Shown here: piece after piece, positions 37,301 through 48,500 of the stretch
Position numbering within the stretch: position 1 is the first letter of the stretch
Layout: every line of letters starts with the position of its first letter
Origin: Voacanga thouarsii
Lineage: Eukaryota; Streptophyta; Magnoliopsida; Gentianales; Apocynaceae
Assembly (NCBI GenBank): GCA_026120185.1
Contig: JANUWF010001101.1
Location: 6,202,001 to 6,266,000 of the forward strand
Direction: 5' to 3'
DNA length: 64,000 nucleotides
Notes under the pieces: generated by a model
What the model was told of the DNA's origin: nothing
The model's database searches: none
Seen by the model: only the letters and a program-made list of their open reading frames with translations
Position numbers and translations under genes: made by a program

Positions 37301-37636
37301 AAAAATAAAAGATCAAGACAAATATGCAATTAAGTATAACAGAAGCTAATAGATCTTCTCTAAACTTTATAGCATCAAAAAAGGACCTAAAGCATCTGAC
37401 AAACATGAGAATCAGGGAAGCATATTGTACAGCATAGAGGCCTTTAAAGCCTTCCTTGGCTACAATACAGCGGACTGCATGAGGGGCTGAAGCAAATTGC
37501 CGGGTCTGCATCCTTTGTTTTACAACCTACAAAGCTTTTACAAAATAAGCCTGGGCAGGACAGGATAAATAATTTCAAGTACCTCTGTTGGGACACGAAC
37601 AATAGAAGAAGTAGCCCCACCCACTGCACCAGCGAT
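34361..37636 (-). pseudogene. S-adenosylmethionine carrier (SAMC-like) relic, 5'-truncated
   Basis: Seven exons of a mitochondrial carrier family protein remain: 37,583-37,636, 37,431-37,526, 37,202-37,290, 36,689-36,739, 35,924-35,973, 35,745-35,825 and 34,361-34,499. They encode the second and third carrier repeats: VRVPTEVVKQRMQT (carrier signature P-x-D/E-x-x-K/R), GYVSFLLRDLPFDAIQF, ATPLDVVKTRLMIQ (second signature), and the end PRVLWIGMGGS followed by a tail ending SDSWKAE and a stop in the shifted frame. This matches plant S-adenosylmethionine transporters of mitochondria and plastids, which are about 320-330 residues. The first repeat is not found upstream. A 7-nt insertion near 34,455 shifts the last exon. 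Exons 37,202-37,290 and 36,689-36,739 are each one base short, and the TPLD exon is about four codons short. I infer a non-functional partial copy; the two single-base losses could be consensus errors. Confidence 0.75.
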
Positions 37637-39699
37637 CTAGTAAAAATTCTTAAAATCTTTTCACATTACAATAAACCCTACACACAACATTTAGAAGCTT
37701 GGCAAACTTTTTTCCCTTTGTTTCTTATTTGATAAGTAAAAGCTTGAAGAAACAAAGACTAAGAATGACCCCAAAAATATTAGTAATCAACTATATTATT
37801 TCCTTACGAGTAAATCAAAATAAAAAATCATAATAATGATTTTCCAAAACGGGGAATACATAAATATTGTTGCACGGAAATATCATTTAGTCCTGCTAGG
37901 ACAAGACTTCAAAGTAGTAAAACAGCCTGAATAGAACAACACAACATTGACTATCATTTTTAAGAATGTTTAGTCAGAAAGTAGCCCTCTGATTCATAAC
38001 CATAAATGCTAGATCAGAATGTAATTAAATCATGCTGGACGAAATACCGTACTTTATTCTCTTCAAACTGAGTATTAACATGTAAATATTTGCACTTAGC
38101 TATAGAGTCCAGAACACGTATAATTCAACAATACTTTGACCATTGGGATCTTTGTGTTCCTCAGTTCTTTGACATTCCGTTCCAATATGCTAATCAGTTT
38201 CGCCACCTAGGTCAAGTTAGATTGTAATAGTAACGGCTCGTCATTCAGAATATGTTCCAAATCCAAGTTGTATTTTTTTAATTAAAGAAACGCGAAACAC
38301 ATCATGGATGCTGGTTAGTCCGTCAGGGAGAGTTCTAACCATTTCAATTCTCTCAGTAATCGAAAACAGTCCAATTCTCAGACTTAACTTCTGGGTCCTC
38401 AAGATTTGAGGTTATCTTCTTGGAGAGTTTCACTCAAACACTTAAAAGGTTCCAAAACTTAGCAAGATTGAGCCTCCTTCAGCACAAGACAAGCTATTCT
38501 TGGAAGTATGAAGAGAAAAATTCAAGGTGTAAGAGAGAAAGGGCCTCTCAGCCAAGGGAATGGTGAAGGAGAGATGTTCTCCCTTTGCAAGGAGGTTTTC
38601 GGCAGCCTTAGAGAGAAGGGAGAGAATTTTAGAGAGAGAAAAGGGGTCGGTGGAAATGAGGGAGAATGAATGGGTCTGAGGGTTTTGCCTAGGGCATCTC
38701 CATATCAAGGATGGAGATTAGATTGTTTGAATTTTAGGATAAATGAAAGTCTATGATTGAAAGGGATTTAATGGCCAAGATTAAGAAGATCCAATAGTGG
38801 AGCACAAGGAGGGGTTTGATAGGAATTTCACATGTTTAGGACTCTTAAATTTAGTCAAAATTATTTGGTATAGGTCAGAATTAATTTAAAGTGTTGAGTA
38901 CTAGATTTAGACAAAATTATTTTAATTGGTCAATTCAAAATAATTTTAGTCAAATTAATTGAAAATTAGTAGGCCTTGAGTTGATGAGACTCCCAATTGG
39001 TCACAAGTCAAAATTAATCAAAGATATGGTCTAAAAATGTGTACAATTTATTTTTCTTACTAAATTAAATTGAAAATATTTCTTTGTAAATAATAATTTA
39101 ATTTAATTATAAAATCTTATACTATTCATCGAAGACAAATATTAATATTAATAAAAGCATATAATTTACATTATTGCATAATCACACTTAAAATTTTATA
39201 AAGGAATTAAATAAAATAATCACATAACAAAATCAAAATATTTAAATGGTGAGTGCTCAAATTCTAATTCCCAGAGTGAATTTGGATGAGGTATTGCACT
39301 TCTTGGACTGGATAGTACCTCAAAATCGTACCTAAGCCTATCAGTATTTTACCAAACATTAGAGAAGATTTTTGCAGAAACTTATATATGACCTGGTAAA
39401 AAAAATTTCGGTACACAACTGAAGAGAAACATACAACTATATTACAAGGTAGTAAATGAAATTCTAAAACGCAACGAGTTAGTAAAACAAAAATTTTGGA
39501 CTAGCCCAGATCAAGCAAAATATATATGAGTATATGACCACTGTCAAACAGATTAAGCTAAACTTCTAATTATGTCTAAATTATACTTTAACATCTACAT
39601 CTCCAAAAAGAATGATATTTACTTGTGGAGTTGCTTAAAAAAAAAAGAATGATATTTACAATTTACTTGTGGAGTTGCTTAAAGGTATGTTGGCTATTG
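37637..39699. other. Intergenic, no recognised gene
   Basis: I looked here for the missing first third of the carrier and found nothing. 38,440-38,710 is purine-rich (GAGAGA-type) and opens a spurious minus-strand frame. 38,850-39,250 is very AT-rich, with TAATTTAATT motifs. Confidence 0.45.
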
Positions 39700-42307
39700 C
39701 TAATAAATAGTTTGCATCTTTTGTTGCATTTGAAGGCTTTCCCTTTCATGAGATGCCAATTCTTGATTGAAATGAATGCTAATTTCTTGATCCCAGAGAT
39801 TTGTAGCATTGAAAGTGAAATTGTCCTTGTTTCTCGTTTTTCTTTCATCTGAAATGTAGCTAGACATGAGTTTTGCGGCTCTTTCCTGGAAAACTAACGT
39901 CTCTAATCGATTTTGCAATAAATCGAAGTCACCCTGGCTCTTCACAAGGCTAAGGCGCACGTAACTACTATCAGAACCAAATGCAGGCCCTTCGCGGCCT
40001 ATGATCCTTGCAGCACTTAGAGACGCATAACAATCCTTATCTTCTTGCTTCTTGCATTTGATCGACGCAAAGGCTGCATTAAGCAAAACTATGGTCAGAT
40101 TTTTTATTATCAAGAATTGACTTGAAGTGGAATGGGCTGCCCTTAAATTAGTTTTGTATTCTTTCTCTATCAGTTTACTTAACTGAAAGATGCTGCCAAA
40201 GATTCTTTAATCACGTTAATGCAAATAGACTGTTTCTTCTTTTTATAAAATTGCTTGAATAGTAAAAAACTACCTGGGGTTGGGGCCTAACTTCCTTTGA
40301 AAATGAGCAGTATTTGGGCTCAAGTTCTTGGAGTGGGAATCTTTCGGATGCAGAAAATGTCTTGGTCAACTTTTCCCATCGGTATTTCATTGTTTCATAC
40401 CCAAAGTCGAACATTCGTCTCCCGTCTCCTTCAAGAACTACATTCAGAAGCTTGAAAGCTCTCAACTGAGTTTCTCTGGTAACTCATATGTATTCAAATC
40501 CATATAATTCACCATTCTTTCATATACAGTCCTGTCTTTGATCAGTGCCCATCTGTAAGAGGATAAGAAATTTGATAATCTATATTAGGCTTCAGTTTTT
40601 ATTACAACACTACACTGCATATATAGAGGAGATGCCAAGATATACTCACCCAATTCGGCTGCCAGCGTGACCAGTAAGTTTAGAAACTGTGAAAAGCATG
40701 AGATCTTCATCCGCGGGAGATGGAATTGGTGTATAATGCGGCCAATAATAGGCAAGATCATGAATGTGTTTACCAAATGGACCTTTAAGAACTGCTTTCT
40801 TTAGCTGGCCGTCAGGATTGTTAGGTGAAGTGACAAACTCAATGAAATTCATTGAGGAACTCGAATCCATCATCCAAGACATTGTATCTCCGCTGAACTT
40901 GTAATTTGCTGATTCAAAAAGTTGTGTCTGTGATTTGTACACCTGTGATGAAATAGATTACCATTAATTTGCTGAATACGACCACTGGATCCAGATACTC
41001 TGTCCATAGTTACCACATTCACTCCTTTTGCTGTTGAATTGCGAATCGATTCGCACGTCCCGACTCGTGGTACTGGGACGTTGAAATTCGCTCAGATTCA
41101 CGTTGGGAATTTGATCAGAATCGCCCCGAATGGGGCCATTCATCCTCACGTTGCCCCTCCGTGAAATCTTGGCCTAAAATGACCTCAACGCATTTGTCGA
41201 TAGCGTCTTAAATAAATGAGGACACTATCGACAAATGCATCCCTATTTACTTAAGATGCTATTCGTTAATGTGTCCTTATTAAGTTATGTTCTTCGTCTT
41301 CACCCGCCTCTGCAACTTTTCATTTTCGCTGCATTTTCTTCCTCCATTTCCGAGCGACTGTCCAACGATTCCCTCAGCTCCGGTGACATCAGACCTCTAT
41401 CGGCGAACGTTCGGTAGCCCTTTACTCCGGCGACTGCGCTTCTCATTTGGCAACCTGGAAGGCGGTGAACAATCTTCTCCGCGGAGGTCAGACGGCGGTG
41501 AATAGTCTCCTCCATTTCAGTCCGACAAGTTGCTCCAGCGGTAGTCCTGTGCATAGCATTTTACGTGCAGCGAGGTATGTCATGCTTCTTGGTCTTTATT
41601 TTTTGATTAATTGATATGGTTTCTGAATATAATGTATTTATTTTGTTGCACTGGTCTTCAATTTTTATATGCTATAAATCACCACTTAGGATTTGGGAAT
41701 AGGTCTTTACATAGTGACATTTGTTTTTTTGTCAATTAGAGCTGTTTATAGCTCTCTATTCTGGTGGAAGGATTTGGAACATATGAAGTAAAAGAAAAAT
41801 GCAGCATGAGAATTATGGATAATCTTATCTCTTGGTGCGTTTGCTTGTATGATAGGTATTCGTGATAATGATGATTAGATTACTTTAGTAATGTGTATTA
41901 TGCCTTGTTTTATTGGAATAATGTCAATTTATATTTGTAAAGTTTGGAATCTTTTCATTTTATCTTTACCTTAACAGTAAAGAATGGAGGAAACAGATGT
42001 ATTCGGATCCTATGTCATTTGTTTTGAAACTTGTGTTTTTATTTTTATTTTTATAGTATTTATTTTTTCTTCTCAAATATTTTTACGGGCTAATGTAATT
42101 AATAAGTTAAAAGAGTTGGCAAAGGAAGCAAAATAGTTAATATACTACTACTACTATTATTATTATTTTATTATTATTTTTAATATACTATTATTATTAT
42201 TATTACTACTTTTAATATACTATTATTATTATTTTTTTAATATACTACTACTATTATTATTATTACTTTTAATATACTATTATTATTTTTTATTTTTTTA
42301 ATATACG

Positions 42308-42338
<31 letters not shown>

Positions 42339-42406
42339 CTTTTAATATACTACTATTATTATTATTTTAATATTCTATTATTATGATTATTATTATTTTA
42401 ATATAC

Positions 42407-42439
<33 letters not shown>

Positions 42440-42485
42440 TACTACTACTACTTTTAATATACTATTATTATTATTTTAATATACA

Positions 42486-42562
<77 letters not shown>

Positions 42563-45500
42563 TAAACCTAGATAGCAATACTTGTATTATTAAATTATTG
42601 TCTCATACTATTTAATTAAAACAATTAGTGATTGGATGTAGAAATTCGTACTAATGCTTGTATTCATTAAAAGAAATTGACATCTCACAATTTCCTTTAG
42701 GATGATTCGAGTACGTGGCGATACTGTCCCCGAACCTATTTACGAGGGTTTGATATTTAGGCAGGATAAGCATAGATCTTCATTGATTTGGTCACGGTAT
42801 TCTGAAAGCTGTGAGATACCATTAGCCTTTAGACGTTGCGATTCTCGTTTTTGGGAGCTATTTCCATTCCTTCCTCGGGTAATGGATTATATCGATCTGG
42901 CTGGTTTCGAGGGAGTCTGTGGAGTTGGGCATCTTCATGTAGATCATGCCTTTGTGACTACATTAGTTGAGAGGAGGTGTCCCGAGACACATACCTTCCA
43001 TCTACAGGTAGGAGAGGCCACCGTCACATTAGAGGATGTTGCGATTTTGTGGAGACTTAGAGTTGACGGTGACCTAATCATTGGAGAGGTTTACGGGCGC
43101 CCTTGGACAGCATGGATGGATTTGATACATACGCTTCTTAGCTTTCGACCTCTAACTACCTAGTTCAGGGGTAACAGGTTAGAGAAGTCGACCCTTGAGG
43201 CGCACCTGTCACTCCCTCTTTCGAATGATACTTCCGATGCAGTGGTGCAGTAGAGGGCACAAGGATTCATTTTTCTTCTTATTGGTAGTATAATTCTATC
43301 TGACAAATCAGGTAATCTACTGCCCCTTCGTTTTCTACCCTTCCTTGCGGACTTACAGTATTGCGGTCAGCTTAGCTGGGATAGTGTGGCTCTAGTGTGG
43401 ATGTATAGATGCCTCTGTGAGGCAACTGACCTTGTCGCGAGGGAGATTTGTGGTCCTATGGTTCTGCTTCAGGTTAAATTTTTCTTTTTATTTTTTTTGT
43501 TTCAATTACTTTAGATGCTTTAGAGTCTAGCAAAATAATAATAAAATTTGATGAACCTATATTATTTTATTGTATAGTTATGGGTTTGGGAGCACATTCC
43601 TGTCCTACGCCTTGACAGGGTTGAGCCAGGTCATAGACCTCCACTTGCACCGTATGGTGCAAGGTGGAACATGCGGCTACGGCTACATCGGACGCCAACA
43701 CATGTTTTAGTTACATATAGAGATTAGCTAGACTTGATGCAGGATCATCACGTAAGTATTTGAACTTTTTTGACAGAAATTTTTTTATTACTTTATTGTC
43801 ATTTTAGTGTTTCAATTAAACGTTTTCAAATTGTGTTAGTTTATTTGGTACCCGTATGATGCCATAGACCTAGAGTTCATACCAGCTAGATACATGGAGG
43901 GTTCAGACATCTGGCGGTCACAGGCTCCACTCATTTGTTGGGATGTCGTAGAGTTCCACTGCCCCGACCATATGCTTTGACAGTTTGCTATATTACAGCT
44001 CATTCCATAGAGCTGTGAGTATGATGCTGAGTTGCACGCGACTAGTACTTGGGGGAATCATATGAGCAACTGGTCTCATTATCATTCAGCATTCATAGCA
44101 CTGTGGGGTTCGCAATATCAGACAGTAGTACATGGCGCTCTCGGGATTGGGGTGGAGCCGGACTATCCATCTTGGTACCGACTAAGGACTAGGTGGCGGA
44201 TTGGTAATCTATCCCCACCAGAGGGTGAGGTTGTCGGCTAGCAGGGGACTGGTTTGGGACACACAGTCATAGTAAGTATATTATTCAATATTCTGTATTT
44301 TTCTCTCGATAATGTGTTATTATTCTTACTCGATTCATGATGACATGGGTGTTTTTTTTTTTTTGCTGTTACAGTCAGATGGGCTTTATCGAGTTATATC
44401 TATTGCCATGGAGGCTTTAGCTACAATTGACTCATATTCAAGGGCAGCTTTCAAGAGTATTAGCGACACGTGCACTCTTTCTTTTATCACGGTCGGGTTT
44501 GATCCTACTAGTTATGACACACGTTCTGTTTCAGAAGCGGGTATACCCACAGTTTCGGAGCAGGTAGCCACTAGAGGGCCTCGGGCATGGGTTGAGGGTC
44601 GGGTCATTCCGGGTTAGCGCCGAGGTGGTAGGCAAGCCCGTGCAGCCCCAGCTGCACCAGTTGCACCCGAGGTTGCACCAGATTCCGTACTACCCCGTAC
44701 TACTACTAGTTGGTCCGATTGGAGAGTTTGAGGCAGGACTATCTGGGAGTTTGAGGCGGGACCATCTAGGGAGTCAGTCGCGTAGACTCCAGGTGCCTTG
44801 ATCTTTAGCATTACTTGCCTTTCACTGTCGATGAAAGACGAGGTGGACGGTATTACAGAGCAAGGGCCCGACATAGCGATGCAGGAATCTGATATGGGAC
44901 TGGGGCAAGTCACGCAAGCGTCTGCGCATGTTCTACCTACGGAGTCCATACCACCGAACACGGTGGTTGATGACCAGGACAGGCCAGTGAAGGTCTAAAA
45001 GGGGAAAAAACAAAGCACGCAGCGGAAGCGAAAACTGAAAAAACTGAAGAACAAGAAAAATCCCGAACGGAGCCAGCGCCGGTTTCGGCAGCCACAGTCG
45101 GCGCCGGTCCTGCTTTGTACGGATTTTGAGGTAAAGAAAACCTAACCTTTTCTTTTTGTTCTCAAAGTTGGTTAGACCGAAATGTGTGGAACTGGGGTAG
45201 GTGCACTAGTGGAAACCTCTGGTGCGATTCTTGCTAGCCTCCTACTCCGTCTGTGCATGTAAGTGAAAGCCAATATTTTGATCTTCCAATATATGGTCTG
45301 CCTAATTCCGTTTGGTAAACAACTTACAGGGTTAAGGAATATTTTTGAGAGAGAGAGAAAGAGGGTTGTGTCATTCTATTTTCACCAGAGAAGAAGCAGT
45401 GTAAAACAACGTACTTCTCTATTTACCTGTTTAACCTAAATAAAACCATATGTTAAACTAGACTGGCCCATTAAACTCTTAGTTTAGTCTTTTGGACTAA

Positions 45501-48500
45501 ATTAATTATTCTAATTAGAACCAAATAAATGACCCAACAAATAATTAATTTTTCAGCCCAAATAAACTAGTCTAATTAACAAGCCTATACTAGTTTAGTC
45601 CTAGGTTAATCTTTAATTATTCAAACTGGGTTAAAGCCCTGAATAATTAATTAACCCACTAAACTAATTTAATTAATTCTCTCCTGCCATGGACCTTTAT
45701 TTTGTTCTAGTCCAACAATTAAATCAGGCTATTTAAATAAAATAAATTTTATTTAATTTAATTTAAGATCAATTCCTTAACCCGTATTTAATTAGGACTC
45801 ACGGTCTATATTGGGGACAAAAAAACACACCACCTTGGCTACTAAAATAACCAAAATACCCTTGTCATATAAATAGTTGTATTTTGCATTTTAAATATTT
45901 CCTAATATCACCATAAGGAAATATTAACCCCAAGGACAATACTGCATTAGCAAAATCTCCGACTTACAGGTGTAATGACTAAAATATCCCTCTATACATC
46001 GTCGTACATTTAGAGAGGAAGAAATGTACTAATACCTCTCTAAATGACATTTACTATCCTTAGACTTCTAGTCTAATGGTCCACGACTTCCTGGATTGTT
46101 TCCGCTTTCCAAGAGAGCTACTCTAAAGTAAACATCCAAGCCATGTTTCCCAGGGCCCTGGATATTAAGATTATTTAGACAACCATAAGAGGCGATATAG
46201 TATAGAAACTATCTTGTACAAGTCTGTCTTAATTAACTAGTCATACATACCCAATATGCGAGTATATTGGTCCTACGATAGAACCTCAACGATAGCATGT
46301 TAAAGTACATGCTTCCAGCTTCGTCAGACCACCAACTCATACTCAATTCGTAGAGTACTAGTCCACACTATAGCAGTAGTAGTCTAGGTTTCTACCATAT
46401 AGTACTTTTAGAAACCACTACTATAGGTCCTGTTCTACGTATTTGAAATACGCTTATGTCATGAAGTGAGTGAACTACTCACCGGCTAAAGGTAAGCCAT
46501 TTCCCATTTGGAATTTACAACATAATAACCTAAACATGATGAGATTTCCATTCTCATCAATCGGTGAAGAACGAACGTTTATGTGTTAAGTAACTCGTGA
46601 TCTATACTTTACTGTGAAAGACCACCATTCACATGGACCACTTACTTAAACACAATGGGTCTTTTCCAAACGAAATTGTGCATAAATAAAATATAAATTC
46701 ACAAACAATTTCTGAAAATAAATTCTTTTATTAAAACATTCGATATTTATATCAGAAACCTAGTCTAAGAGGGCATATTTCCCAACATCCAGGACTTATG
46801 GTTCAGTAGCAGCGACAACGACCACATTATTATCATCCGGCAATACTAGAGCAGGGAGATCCCATTGTACCCACCGAGGATGCACATGCTTCAGCAGACA
46901 TATATAGGAGGCCCAGACACGTTATCCGACCTCGACCATGCGGCAAATTCCAGGTTGGATGTTCATATAGAAAAGGATGGTATTCTAGGAAGGTTGTTGT
47001 TGAGTTTCTATATGGCAATGGTCCTCTACTTTCAGAGTACTACCAGCATATATGTTGGCGTTATAGGATTCAAATCCTGGTACAATAGTACATTGGAAAC
47101 ACCACGACATCAATGCCGGAGATTCAAAGATTTTTCAAGTTTGTATTTTGGGCTTTCAAAGCATCGATCGACGGATTTAGGCATTGTCGTCCTGTGATTT
47201 CAATCAATGGAACCCATTTAAGAGGGGCATATAAGAATGTCATGTTGATTGCAAGCACTTGGATGCTAATAATCATGTTTTCCCCCTGGCTTTTGCCTTT
47301 GTTGATGCTGAATCAAATGAGAGTTGGGGATGGTTTCTTAGACTATTTCGAAGACATGTGGTGCGCGAAAGATATGTTTGTATTGTGTCCAACAGGCACG
47401 CTGGAATCTTGTTAGCTATGAGGACACAGGTTGAGTGGACGGAGCCAATGGGAGTTCACAGGTACTGTCTACATGCCATATTTGTGTCAATTTTAACAAA
47501 CAGTTCAAGAACACCGAGTTGAAGTGACTCATGTACAAAGTCGGAATACAGAGGAAGAAATCTAAGTTTGAATCTGTAATAAACGAAATAAGAGAATGCA
47601 ATCAGGAGGTGTACAACTGGTTGATGTGTATTGGCCCGGAAAAGTGGTCACTTTCACATGATGGCAGAAATCGATACGGATGCATGACGATAAATTTATC
47701 CGAATCGTTAAATAGTGTTCTAAAAAAAACAAGAGCATTACCAATCACAGCCCTTGTCGATGCAACATTCACGAAGATTGTTGAATATTTTAATCTGCAT
47801 CGATCCGAGGCCACATACTGTAACAAACCATTTCCTCCGTTGATATGGAATACATTCCAAGCAGCTTCACATATAGCAAGAAGTTATAAGGTTGTGCAAT
47901 ATAATGAATGAGTTGGAATTTTCAGTGTTAGGACACCCACAAGAGTTGGAGGGAAAGGAAATAATGTTTATACAGTAAAAATGTCTTCACAGGATTGTAG
48001 CTGCACGAAATGGAATATTTTTGGCTTGCCGTGCACGCATGTATTTGCTGTTTGTCGACATCGTGGTTGGCAACCTTCTGATTTTGTACTGCCTATTTAC
48101 TCCTTGGACAAATACATTGTGGCTTACAACAATGACTTCTATCCAGTCAACAATGAAAATTTATGGCATAATACTGACTTTTTGTTGGAGGGCTATACAC
48201 CAGCACTTAAAGGTAATGATTGGGACGGAGACGTACTACATGTTTTCGAGGAGAGATGGACTATTGAAATAAAGGGTCTCCACCAAGATGTGGAAATTGT
48301 CATCAAATGGGACATAACAAGCGAAATTGTAACAGTGCTAGTTTCGAACCTAGAGAATAAATTAGACTGCATTTAGTTGTATTGTAACAAATTTATTTAA
48401 TGATAATAAAATTCATTCTGCAGTTGACTTTGTCCCATTTTTTGATTTATCCATTAACTACACACACTTTTGTTATATTTTTTTAAAGTTAATATAATTT

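Noticed and set aside
38442..38708. Minus-strand 88-codon frame between the SAMC relic and the TAR-like gene
   Set aside because: Low-complexity GAGAGA-type DNA; no mitochondrial carrier signature, so it is not the missing first part of the carrier.
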